A stretch of 6,850 nucleotides of DNA. It comes from Rickettsia typhi (GTDB taxonomy: Bacteria; Pseudomonadota; Alphaproteobacteria; Rickettsiales; UBA1997). The stretch covers positions 1 to 6,850 of the forward strand of contig CAMDRL010000072.1 in NCBI GenBank assembly GCA_945906835.1. The letters run 5' to 3'. Under the pieces are notes generated by a model. It was given only the letters and a program-made list of their open reading frames with translations, ran no database searches and had not been told where the DNA came from. Shown here piece by piece: positions 1 through 5,531 of this stretch. The translations under genes and the position numbers were made by a program. Position 1 is the stretch's first letter; each line of letters opens with the position of its first letter.

Positions 1-243
1 AAGCCAACCAAGCAAGAAGAAGTTTGTGATAATTGTAAGTCGAATCAGTTTGAAAGTAGACCGGATGATAACAGACTCTCTGTAAAAAAGAGACTGCAAG
101 TTTATCATGAAACTGCTGCAAATTTGATTGAACATTATAAAAAAAATAACTTGCTTTATTCAATTGACGCTCTAAAAAGCGTTCCCTCCATTTCTGGAAG
201 GCTAATTGAAATAGTGCAAAAATTTCCTAACAAATTAAAATAA
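1..243 (+). CDS. adk: Adenylate kinase, C-terminal 80 residues (5' end outside window)
   Basis: Adenylate kinase interconverts ATP + AMP and 2 ADP in the cytoplasm. Frame 1 is open from the first base to TAA at 241-243, so only the C-terminal third is present. The fragment shows a CDNC pair at fragment residues 9-12, the second half of the four-cysteine zinc site in the LID of long-type kinases. Next come the RPDD motif (20-23), whose Arg contacts phosphates in the family, and a second conserved Arg in KKRLQVY (R31). The usual tail follows: an LIEHYKKNN-type helix, a short strand and a final helix. In many alphaproteobacteria adk lies between secY and rpsM, and here rpsM starts 25 bases downstream, which supports the call and implies cotranscription with the ribosomal genes. 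The first cysteine pair and the P-loop lie upstream of the window. Confidence 0.93.
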   Translation, partial: KPTKQEEVCDNCKSNQFESRPDDNRLSVKKRLQVYHETAANLIEHYKKNNLLYSIDALKSVPSISGRLIEIVQKFPNKLK

Positions 244-253
244 CAATTAAAAC

Positions 254-260
254 AAGAGGG
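254..260 (+). promoter_or_regulatory. Ribosome binding site of rpsM (decides TTG start)
   Basis: AAGAGGG lies 7 bases before the TTG at 268. It is one of only two convincing Shine-Dalgarno sequences in the window. With no ATG nearby in frame, it fixes the TTG as the start. Confidence 0.7.
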
Positions 261-267
261 CTTCGCT

Positions 268-648
268 TTGGCTAGAATCGCTGGTGTAAACATTCCAAAA
301 GAAAAAAGATTTGTCATATCTTTGACATATATATACGGTATTGGCACAACTACTGCTAATAAAATCTGTAAAAAATTAAAAATTGATCTTGCTCTAAGAA
401 CTAATAAAATTAGTGAAGAAAAGCTGGCTCAAGTTAGATCTTTAATAGAGAAAGAATATCCTGTTCTTGAGGGAGACTTAAGAAGAAAGGTAACTTCAAA
501 CATTAAAAGGCTAATGGATCTTGGTTGCTATAGAGGCATAAGACATGTTAAAAAGCTGCCAGTTAGAGGGCAAAGAACTCACACTAATGCGAAGACTCGC
601 AAAGGAAGAGGCGTCGCAATTGCTGGTAAGAAAAAAGTAACTAAATAA
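268..648 (+). CDS. rpsM: 30S ribosomal protein S13
   Basis: S13 sits in the head of the 30S subunit, contacts the 50S in the intersubunit bridges and reaches toward the P-site tRNA with its basic tail. The 126-residue product has the family length. It begins with the canonical [10 protein letters not shown], carries the YIYGIG element of the helix-two-turn-helix fold near residues 22-27, and has the conserved RGIRH and [17 protein letters not shown] block (about 90-115) followed by a lysine-rich tail. The start codon is TTG (268-270); the canonical N-terminus begins exactly there, so I prefer it to any other start. It lies 25 bases after adk and 17 bases before rpsK, as in the alpha operon. 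The segment [10 protein letters not shown] differs from the commoner RKGP version, a minor lineage change. Confidence 0.97.
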   Translation: MARIAGVNIPKEKRFVISLTYIYGIGTTTANKICKKLKIDLALRTNKISEEKLAQVRSLIEKEYPVLEGDLRRKVTSNIKRLMDLGCYRGIRHVKKLPVRGQRTHTNAKTRKGRGVAIAGKKKVTK

Positions 649-665
649 TTTTAAAATTTTAAGAT

Positions 666-1058
666 ATGGCTAAGTATAGCGGTAAAAAAGTTGTTAATAA
701 GAAAAAGAAGAGCATTTTAAATGGCGTGGTTCATGTATATGCAAGCTTCAATAATACTATAATTTCGATTACTGATTTACAGGGTAATATTATTTGTTGG
801 TCTTCTTCTGGAAAACATGGTTTTAAAGGTTCTAGAAAAGCTACTCCTTACGCTGCTCAAATTGCAACTCAAAGCGCCGTTGATGCGGCAAAAGAATGTG
901 GTTTACAAAATGTAACTGTTGAAATTAAAGGTCCAGGAGTTGGAAGAGAGGCTTCTCTTCGCGCTATACAAGCGGCAGGAATTACTGTTACTACAATTAT
1001 AGATAAAACCTACCATCCTCATAATGGATGTAGACCAGCAAAAAGAAGAAGAGTTTAA
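666..1058 (+). CDS. rpsK: 30S ribosomal protein S11
   Basis: S11 is a platform protein of the 30S subunit near the mRNA exit region and pairs with S7 close to the E site. The 130-residue product has normal length and shows [13 protein letters not shown] (about 20-32), [20 protein letters not shown] (about 46-65), the [12 protein letters not shown] loop (about 99-110) and the diagnostic C-terminus [14 protein letters not shown]. The ATG at 666 gives the expected N-terminus. No clear Shine-Dalgarno precedes it; the leader is A/T only apart from an AAGAT. It sits between rpsM and rpoA, the standard alpha-operon order, with 17- and 53-base gaps, so cotranscription is very likely. Confidence 0.97.
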   Translation: MAKYSGKKVVNKKKKSILNGVVHVYASFNNTIISITDLQGNIICWSSSGKHGFKGSRKATPYAAQIATQSAVDAAKECGLQNVTVEIKGPGVGREASLRAIQAAGITVTTIIDKTYHPHNGCRPAKRRRV

Positions 1059-1111
1059 TTCTCCATTCTAAAATTTATAAAATTTATTAAAGCAACTAAA
1101 GTTTTCAAAAT

Positions 1112-2140
1112 ATGGCGATCTTAAAAGAAAGTTGGCAGTTACTTACAAAACCTAGCTCTATTACAATTAAAGAAGGTTATGATAATGTGAAAAAATCAGT
1201 TATCACTATGGAGCCTTTCGAAAGAGGTTTTGGCAATACTTTAGGCAATGCAGTAAGAAGAGTTTTGTTATCTTCGGTTGCTGGCTTTGCTGTTACTTCA
1301 ATCAAAATTGAAGGCGTGTTACATGAATATAGTGTTGTTGAAGGTGTAAGAGAAGATGTGATTGACATCATTATGAATATAAAATCTTTAGCGATCACCA
1401 AAACTGATTCTGGATCTTTCAATATGAAGCTTTCCGCTAATAAAGCTGGTCCGGTATATGCTGGATCTATCGAAGTTCCAGCTGGAGTTGAAATTGGTAA
1501 TAAAGATTTAATCATTTGCAATTTGAATAAAGGTGCAAAAATCGACATTCAAATGCATGTAGAATGCGGTAAAGGATATGTTACTGCAGAACATAATAAG
1601 ACAAGCGAACATGGTATTGGAGCAATTGCTATCGATTCTATCTTCAGTCCCGTTAAAAGAGTTTCTTACAAAGTTGAAAATGCTCGTGTTGGACAAATTA
1701 CAGATTACGATAAGTTAATTTTAGAAATTGATACTAACGGTGCCATTGCTCCTCAAGATGCTTTAGGAGTTGCTGCTAAAATATTGCAAGAACAGTTGCA
1801 AGTATTCATTAATTTTGACATGAGTAAAGTTGATGTACCAGCTAGCAAAGAAGCTGATATTGAGCCTGAATTTAACAAAAACTTACTTAAAACAATTGAT
1901 GAATTAGAGCTTTCTGTTAGATCATATAATTGTTTAAAAAATGAAAATATTATCTATGTTGGTGATCTAGTTTCTAAATCTGAGGCTGAAATGCTAAAGA
2001 CAGCTAACTTCGGTAGAAAATCATTAAATGAATTGAAAGAAAATCTTAAAGCTATGAATCTTGGTTTTGGCTTAAAGATTGCTAATTGGCCACCAAAAAA
2101 CTTGGAAGATCTTTTAAAAGTTAAGAATAAGGAGTTCTAA
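1112..2140 (+). CDS. rpoA: DNA-directed RNA polymerase subunit alpha
   Basis: Alpha dimerises to nucleate RNA polymerase assembly, and its C-terminal domain binds UP elements and activators. The 342-residue length is typical of alphaproteobacteria. The N-terminal domain shows FERGFGNTLGNAVRRVLL (36-53), which contains the conserved assembly arginines, then GVLHEYS and GVREDV. The C-terminal domain (about 255-330) keeps the DNA-binding set: R270 and N273 in the RSYNCLK motif, and G301, K303 and S304 in FGRKS, matching E. coli R265, N268, G296, K298 and S299. It ends with the conserved NWPPKNLEDLL. Both domains appear intact, so UP-element and activator contact should be possible. It is the fourth gene of the run; a 145-base structured spacer separates it from rplQ, longer than the other gaps in this operon. 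Confidence 0.98.
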   Translation: MAILKESWQLLTKPSSITIKEGYDNVKKSVITMEPFERGFGNTLGNAVRRVLLSSVAGFAVTSIKIEGVLHEYSVVEGVREDVIDIIMNIKSLAITKTDSGSFNMKLSANKAGPVYAGSIEVPAGVEIGNKDLIICNLNKGAKIDIQMHVECGKGYVTAEHNKTSEHGIGAIAIDSIFSPVKRVSYKVENARVGQITDYDKLILEIDTNGAIAPQDALGVAAKILQEQLQVFINFDMSKVDVPASKEADIEPEFNKNLLKTIDELELSVRSYNCLKNENIIYVGDLVSKSEAEMLKTANFGRKSLNELKENLKAMNLGFGLKIANWPPKNLEDLLKVKNKEF

Positions 2141-2285
2141 GTGTTTTGCGCATTAAGGCGCAAAGGCGACGCATGTGTCCCATGCTTAAAACGAGCATGA
2201 GAGAAAGCGAATCTCAAGGGGTTTATACCAAAAAAATGGATAAAAGCGAAAGCAAATTCAAAAAACAGTGAATTAAAAAAACAAA
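2141..2285 (+). other. Structured rpoA-rplQ spacer with several short hairpins
   Basis: This 145-base spacer has no ORF of note. The first half (2141-2216) is richer in G/C than its surroundings and is packed with inverted repeats. TTTGCGC (2145-2151) pairs with GCGCAAA (2158-2164) across a 6-base loop. CATGCT (2181-2186) pairs with AGCATG (2194-2199). TGAGA (2198-2202) can pair with TCTCA (2212-2216). GCATG at 2171-2175 can alternatively pair with CATGC at 2181-2185, so two mutually exclusive folds are possible. No T-run follows any stem, so these are not standard terminators. The second half (2230-2285) is A-rich and leads to the rplQ start without a clear Shine-Dalgarno. It could be a processing site, an RNA leader of rplQ, or an inserted palindromic element of the kind seen in Rickettsiales; the sequence alone does not decide. 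Confidence 0.5.
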
Positions 2286-2687
2286 ATGAAACACGGAATT
2301 AAAGGTAGAAAATTAGGTAGAAATAGTGCTCATAGAAAAGCTCTATTTCGTAACTTAGCAATTGCTCTTTTGCAGCATGGAATGATCAAAACAACTTTGC
2401 CAAAAGCAAAAGATCTTAGACCGTTTGTTGAAAAAATTATGACAATAGCAAAGGTGGATACTCTTGCAAATCGTCGCTTAGCTATCTCAATTCTTGGTAA
2501 TCAAGAAATTGCTGACAAGCTTTTTAAAGAAATTGGTCCAAGAATTAAAACTAGAAATGGTGGCTATACTAGAATTATGAAATTTGGCTTTAGAACTGGT
2601 GATAAAGCTCCGATGGCAATAGTAGAAATTATTGACAGAGTGATTTCACCTGCGGTTCAACAAGAAAAAGAAGCTGTAAAAGCTTAA
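2286..2687 (+). CDS. rplQ: 50S ribosomal protein L17
   Basis: L17 is a structural protein of the 50S subunit lying near the peptide exit tunnel opening. The 133-residue product opens with MKHGIKGRKLGRNSAHRKALFRNLAIALL, shown here in pieces: KGRKLGRN near 6-13, SAHRKALFRNL near 14-24, then HGMIKTTLPKAKDLRP (about 31-46), all diagnostic of the family. The conserved NGGYTRI and APMAIVEI segments appear near 91-115, followed by a short lineage-specific tail. The ATG at 2286 gives the canonical start. The sequence just before it is A-rich without a Shine-Dalgarno. It follows rpoA as in the alpha operon and precedes rplS by 21 bases. Confidence 0.97.
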   Translation: MKHGIKGRKLGRNSAHRKALFRNLAIALLQHGMIKTTLPKAKDLRPFVEKIMTIAKVDTLANRRLAISILGNQEIADKLFKEIGPRIKTRNGGYTRIMKFGFRTGDKAPMAIVEIIDRVISPAVQQEKEAVKA

Positions 2688-2698
2688 AACTTTTCAAT

Positions 2699-2704
2699 AA
2701 GGAG
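2699..2704 (+). promoter_or_regulatory. Ribosome binding site of rplS
   Basis: AAGGAG, the best Shine-Dalgarno match in the window, lies 4 bases before the ATG at 2709. It supports independent and efficient initiation of L19 at the end of the operon. Confidence 0.75.
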
Positions 2705-2708
2705 AATA

Positions 2709-3113
2709 ATGAAAAATTTAATATCAGATTTTGCTAAAGAACAGGTTAAAAAACTTAAAGAAGCCAGAGGTTCAGAATTACCTGACTTTAAGGTAGGAGA
2801 TACTGTAAGTGTTAAATATAAAATTACTGAAGGTGCAAGCACCAGAATTCAGGCTTTCAACGGCATTGTAATTGCTAAAACAAAAAATATTTCAAGCTAC
2901 TCAGCCACATTCACGGTAAGAAAAGTTAGTAGTGGAGTTGGTGTTGAAAGAAAATTTACACGCTATTCACCACTTCTTGCTGGAGTTGATATATTAAAGC
3001 AAGGTGTTGTGCGTAGAGCTAAGCTTTATTACTTGAGAGACCTAACTGGTAAAGCCTCAAGAATAAAAGAAAAATTAGATTTTGTTAATGTTGCTAATAA
3101 TGCAAATTCTTAA
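2709..3113 (+). CDS. rplS: 50S ribosomal protein L19
   Basis: L19 lies at the 30S-50S interface of the 50S subunit and takes part in an intersubunit bridge. The 134-residue product shows the family signature in order: PDFKVGDTVSVKYKI (about 25-39), RIQAFNGIVIA (about 46-56), FTVRKVSSGVGVERKFTRYSPL (about 68-89), then GVVRRAKLYYLRDLTGKASRIKEKL (about 99-123). A short Asn/Ala tail follows. The start is supported by a strong Shine-Dalgarno. Placement is unusual: rplS normally follows trmD in the rpsP-rimM-trmD-rplS operon, but here it is 21 bases after rplQ. An intrinsic terminator starts 22 bases after its stop, so it is the last ribosomal gene of the transcript. Confidence 0.97.
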   Translation: MKNLISDFAKEQVKKLKEARGSELPDFKVGDTVSVKYKITEGASTRIQAFNGIVIAKTKNISSYSATFTVRKVSSGVGVERKFTRYSPLLAGVDILKQGVVRRAKLYYLRDLTGKASRIKEKLDFVNVANNANS

Positions 3114-3129
3114 TTTCTTTAAAAAAGAT

Positions 3130-3591
3130 ATGTATAAAAAAGGCAGATCAATCGTGAGATTTCTGCCTTTTTTTCTTGCTCTATTTTCTTGCTCTACAAA
3201 TATCTCTCAATATGGAAGGGTTGTAAAAAGCGGTCTGACAAATACTAATTCTTTTATTTTTTCAGTTACGGAAGAGTATTTAGAAGATCATAAAAAATCA
3301 GTAATAGATAAGAATAATCCTAAGATGACAAAGGCTGAATCGTGGCTTTTATTGAAGCTTTTGCAGGATAAAAAATATTGTTTAAATGAGAAAGGTGAAA
3401 CATCTTTTAGAATTAAATCTAAGCAAGAGAAAATTTACGATATGACATTTGCTCATTTAATTGAGGAAAATTATAATGCTCGTCCAGTGACGCCTCGTAT
3501 GTATTATGGAGAATGTTTTAATAGAGAGTCTGGCATGACTTCGGAAGAGTTGGTAAAAAAAGCAAAAGATGATATTGGAAAATTAAAATGA
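3130..3591 (+). CDS. Small predicted lipoprotein of unknown function
   Basis: I do not recognise this protein. From ATG 3130 it has 153 residues. The N-terminus has lysines and arginines (residues 3-10), a hydrophobic stretch FLPFFLALFS (11-20) and then Cys21. LFSC fits a relaxed lipobox, so export and lipid anchoring by signal peptidase II are inferred. The mature part is polar and mixed-charge, with two further cysteines (84 and 129) that could form a disulfide, a segment reading KIYDMTFAHLIEENYNARPV (about 101-120) and a Lys-rich end. The start is uncertain. ATG 3082 would overlap rplS by 32 bases and add an odd hydrophobic extension. GTG 3154 would give a compact signal peptide, MRFLPFFLALFSC. 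Neither ATG 3130 nor GTG 3154 has a good Shine-Dalgarno. The rplS terminator lies inside the first 15 codons, so expression would need readthrough of the hairpin. Confidence 0.68.
   Translation: MYKKGRSIVRFLPFFLALFSCSTNISQYGRVVKSGLTNTNSFIFSVTEEYLEDHKKSVIDKNNPKMTKAESWLLLKLLQDKKYCLNEKGETSFRIKSKQEKIYDMTFAHLIEENYNARPVTPRMYYGECFNRESGMTSEELVKKAKDDIGKLK
3136..3174 (+). terminator. Intrinsic terminator of the ribosomal operon, inside the lipoprotein 5' end
   Basis: AAAAAAGGCAGA (3136-3147) is perfectly complementary to TCTGCCTTTTTT (3162-3173), with a seventh T at 3174. Inside the loop AATC (3150-3153) pairs with GATT (3158-3161) over a GTGA loop of GNRA type, leaving a 2-base bulge. The result is a long hairpin followed by a T-run, 22 bases after the rplS stop. 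It also falls within the predicted signal-peptide codons of the next ORF. Confidence 0.85.
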
Positions 3592-3665
3592 TTAATATAG
3601 GTTTTTGAATGCTGTTTAATGTTAAATCCAATTATTAGAATTTTCTAAAATAATTAACATAATTT
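3592..3665 (+). other. Short AT-rich spacer with a weak imperfect hairpin
   Basis: This 74-base spacer between the lipoprotein and the membrane protein ORF has AATTATTAGAA (3630-3640) facing TTCTAAAATAATT (3643-3655). It is an imperfect AT-only inverted repeat with a 2-base asymmetry. There is no convincing -35/-10 pair and no Shine-Dalgarno before ATG 3666. It may hold a weak promoter, but I cannot support one. Confidence 0.3.
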
Positions 3666-3983
3666 ATGAATGAATTTTTAGCTATTTTTACACTTAGAAC
3701 TGTACTTCTTTTTGCTTCAACAGCCTTTTCATTATTATTCGTAATGTTGCTGCTGAATATTATCACTGTTGACGAGGTGATAACAATTTTAAAACTGTCT
3801 CCTGAAGCAGCTAATGCTTTAAAGTTAATAATATCCAGAGTTCAGGAAGTTTCCATTAATATTTTGAATATTATATCTCAATTGCTAACTAAGCTATTTG
3901 GTTGGTCTGGTGTTGAAGTTGATTTGAGTAAAATTAAAGTGGATGTTCATGGTAGTGCAGTTGGCTCTCCTGCTGGTCAATAG
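3666..3983 (+). CDS. Small single-pass membrane protein of unknown function
   Basis: I do not recognise this 105-residue protein. It has a hydrophobic segment of about 22 residues (about 12-33: VLLFASTAFSLLFVMLLLNI-like) that is long enough to span the membrane. A region (about 42-78) rich in Leu/Ile at helical spacing suggests an amphipathic or coiled helix, and the C-terminus (SGVEVDLSKIKVDVHG, then Ser/Pro/Gly/Ala) is soluble. Only one Arg precedes the membrane segment, so topology is not clear. The ATG at 3666 has no Shine-Dalgarno. A strong hairpin terminator begins 8 bases after the stop, which supports a real transcribed gene. It may share a transcript with the lipoprotein upstream (74-base gap). 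Its GC content resembles its neighbours. Confidence 0.62.
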   Translation: MNEFLAIFTLRTVLLFASTAFSLLFVMLLLNIITVDEVITILKLSPEAANALKLIISRVQEVSINILNIISQLLTKLFGWSGVEVDLSKIKVDVHGSAVGSPAGQ

Positions 3984-3990
3984 TTTTTAG

Positions 3991-4030
3991 AATATAGCAA
4001 ATCTAAATTCTTTAGATTTGCTATATTATT
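3991..4030 (+). terminator. 17-bp perfect hairpin terminator
   Basis: AATATAGCAAATCTAAA (3991-4007) and its exact reverse complement (4011-4027) flank a 3-base loop. A T-rich stretch (4029-4037, ATTTATTTTT type) follows. The stem is AT-rich but unusually long. It sits 8 bases after the membrane protein stop, so it most likely ends that transcript. No A-run precedes the stem, so it is not obviously bidirectional. Confidence 0.78.
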
Positions 4031-4037
4031 TATTTTT

Positions 4038-4055
4038 ACGCGATACGAATCGCGT
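4038..4055. repeat. 7-bp GC-rich hairpin
   Basis: ACGCGAT (4038-4044) and ATCGCGT (4049-4055) flank an ACGA tetraloop. The G/C-rich arms stand out in this AT-rich spacer. It lies just after the terminator T-run and upstream of the ubiB promoter region. Function is unknown; it could be part of a dispersed palindromic repeat. Confidence 0.55.
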
Positions 4056-4075
4056 CCTTGGTAATGGTGAATTCC

Positions 4076-4121
4076 ATATACCAAAATAGGTTGTGGAACT
4101 ATAATTTGTATTTTGGTATAT
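4076..4121. promoter_or_regulatory. Inverted repeat enclosing a TATAAT box upstream of ubiB
   Basis: ATATACCAAAATA (4076-4088) and its exact reverse complement (4109-4121) flank a 20-base loop. That loop contains a perfect -10 hexamer TATAAT at 4100-4105. The best-spaced -35 (17 bases) would be TATACC (4077-4082), a poor match lying inside the left arm. Transcription would start near 4112, within the right arm, leaving about 11 bases before the GTG at 4123. The arrangement looks like an operator around a promoter that depends on an activator or is repressible, but a simple transposon remnant is not excluded. Confidence 0.5.
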
Positions 4122-4122
4122 T

Positions 4123-5406
4123 GTGTTAAATCTCATCAGATTAGTTGCTTTATTACTCACCTTTCTTATCAGCTATCCACTCCTTCGTAATCGCGCAATC
4201 TATTATTTTTTGAGATTTTCGGGTCCATCTTTTGTTAAGTTGGGTCAGGCTTTATCGGCTAGGCCAGATCTAGTTGGAAAGAATTTATCAAAAGCGTTGG
4301 CGCAGTTTCAAGATCGATTACCTCCATTTTCCAAGTCTAAAGTGCAAAAAATTTTAAAAGCAGAATATGGAGAAAATTTCTTAAAATTTTTTACTGAATT
4401 TGATTTTAAATCTGTGGCTTCGGCCTCAATTGCGCAGGTTCACAAAGCTAAAACTGTTGATGGTAAAATAGTAGCGGTGAAAATTCTGCGACCGCAAATA
4501 TCTAAAATCATAGCTCGCGATATTGTTACCCTGAAAATTGTCATTAAAATAATTGCGATTTTCTCAAAATTTTTAGCTAAAAGTCTGACTGATATTGCTC
4601 TATTGTTAAAAGATTTACAAAAAAGCGAATTAGATTTATTGCAAGAGGCGGCCAATGCTTCGCGTTTAAAAGAAGAAATGAAAGATGTGAAAGGTTTTTA
4701 TGTGCCAGAAATTTTTTGGAAATTTTCTACGGCAAAAGTTTTGGTGTTGGAGTGGATTGATGGCATTGCTTTTTCAAATAAGGATGCTATCACTAAATCG
4801 CATTTGGATAAAAAACAAATTGCCCATAATCTTGTAATTAGCTATTTTACGCAGGTTTATGTTAACGGATTTTTTCATGCTGATATGCATCAGGGAAATT
4901 TATTCTTGATGGAAAATGGCGATATTGTGGTGGTGGATTTTGGAATCATGGGAACTATTGATAAAAAAACTCGTATTGCAGTGGCGGAAATTTTAATTGG
5001 ATTTTTGCATAAGGATTATCGTAAGGTGGCACAAGTTCATGTTGATGTGGGTTTTGTACCTGCTGATGTTAATATTGATGATTTAGCGCTTTCCTGCTGT
5101 AAAATTGGCGAAACTATTGTGGATTCTTCGGTGAAGGATATTTCTTTGGCAAATCTTTTGTCAAATTTAATCGTGATAACGCGTGATTACAAAATGGTTA
5201 CTAAGCCAGAATTGTTGTTATTGCAAAAAACTTTATTGTTGGTTGAAGGTGTTGGTGTGATGCTTGATCCTGATTTGAATATGTGGGAAACGGCTCGTCC
5301 TTGGGTGAAAGAATGGGCAAAAGTTAATATTAGTTTTGATGCCAAAATTCGCGATGCTTTGTTGGAGTTAGTTGAGCTTGGTAAGAAGTTTTTGCGGCAG
5401 ATTTAG
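4123..5406 (+). CDS. ubiB: UbiB/ABC1-family atypical kinase (ubiquinone biosynthesis)
   Basis: UbiB proteins are atypical kinase-like ATPases that support ubiquinone synthesis at the membrane, probably by helping the Ubi complex reach its lipid substrates. The 427-residue product shows KLGQ (39-42), the Ala-rich nucleotide loop ASASIAQVH (99-107) that replaces the P-loop, VAVK with Lys120, the ELDLLQEAAN motif (169-178), ADMHQGNL (253-260) and the metal-binding DFG (272-274). FLHKDYRKVAQVHVDVGFVP and LLLQKTLLLVEGVG further match E. coli UbiB. Two features differ from the family as I recall it. The N-terminus is short, with a hydrophobic stretch at 4-21. The protein ends soon after the kinase-like core, without the two C-terminal membrane helices. 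GTG 4123 is the only sensible start, because an in-frame TAA lies at 4102. No Shine-Dalgarno is present. The gene stands alone between a terminator and a palindrome. Confidence 0.9.
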   Translation: MLNLIRLVALLLTFLISYPLLRNRAIYYFLRFSGPSFVKLGQALSARPDLVGKNLSKALAQFQDRLPPFSKSKVQKILKAEYGENFLKFFTEFDFKSVASASIAQVHKAKTVDGKIVAVKILRPQISKIIARDIVTLKIVIKIIAIFSKFLAKSLTDIALLLKDLQKSELDLLQEAANASRLKEEMKDVKGFYVPEIFWKFSTAKVLVLEWIDGIAFSNKDAITKSHLDKKQIAHNLVISYFTQVYVNGFFHADMHQGNLFLMENGDIVVVDFGIMGTIDKKTRIAVAEILIGFLHKDYRKVAQVHVDVGFVPADVNIDDLALSCCKIGETIVDSSVKDISLANLLSNLIVITRDYKMVTKPELLLLQKTLLLVEGVGVMLDPDLNMWETARPWVKEWAKVNISFDAKIRDALLELVELGKKFLRQI

Positions 5407-5443
5407 AGTTTGTTATTATATTTGCAGGAAATCTAATAAATCT

Positions 5444-5508
5444 GTCATTTTGAACGAAGCTAAAAATCTTATGAAACACAAGAGATATTTCGCTTCGCTC
5501 AAGATGGT
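5444..5508. repeat. REP/MITE-like imperfect palindrome between ubiB and acs
   Basis: GTCATTTTGAACGAAGC followed by TAAAAATCT (5444-5469) faces AGATATTTCGCTTCGCTC followed by AAGATGG (5483-5507). The arms are complementary over about 25 bases with a few mismatches and a loop of about 13 bases. The pattern GTCATT..GA.CGAAGC..AATCT resembles a palindromic repeat that I recall from many bacterial genomes, including Rickettsiales. It could act as a transcript-end hairpin for ubiB, since no standard terminator follows that gene. Only one copy is in the window. Confidence 0.6.
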
Positions 5509-5531
5509 GGTTGTAACAATCATCGTAAAAT

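Noticed and set aside
156..347. 63-codon minus-strand ORF across the adk-rpsM junction
   Set aside because: It overlaps two clear genes on the opposite strand, and its product resembles no family.
1177..1548. 123-codon ORF on the minus strand opposite rpoA
   Set aside because: It lies wholly within rpoA, which has full family conservation in its own frame. The product has no recognisable motif and no ribosome binding site, so it is a shadow ORF.
2141..2230. tRNA or other classic small RNA gene in the rpoA-rplQ spacer
   Set aside because: No cloverleaf, no GGTTCGAATCC-type T arm and no promoter or terminator of its own could be found.
2141..2285. Group II intron remnant, suggested by the GTG at the spacer start
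   Set aside because: No domain V-like hairpin with the AGC triad and no intron-encoded protein are present; the resemblance is only superficial.
3082..3129. Start of the lipoprotein at ATG 3082
   Set aside because: It would overlap rplS by 32 bases and place a second hydrophobic stretch before the signal peptide. ATG 3130 or GTG 3154 gives a normal lipoprotein N-terminus.
3600..3665. Promoter for the small membrane protein (TTGAAT at 3605)
   Set aside because: No acceptable -10 hexamer lies at 16-18 bases spacing, so it cannot be supported.
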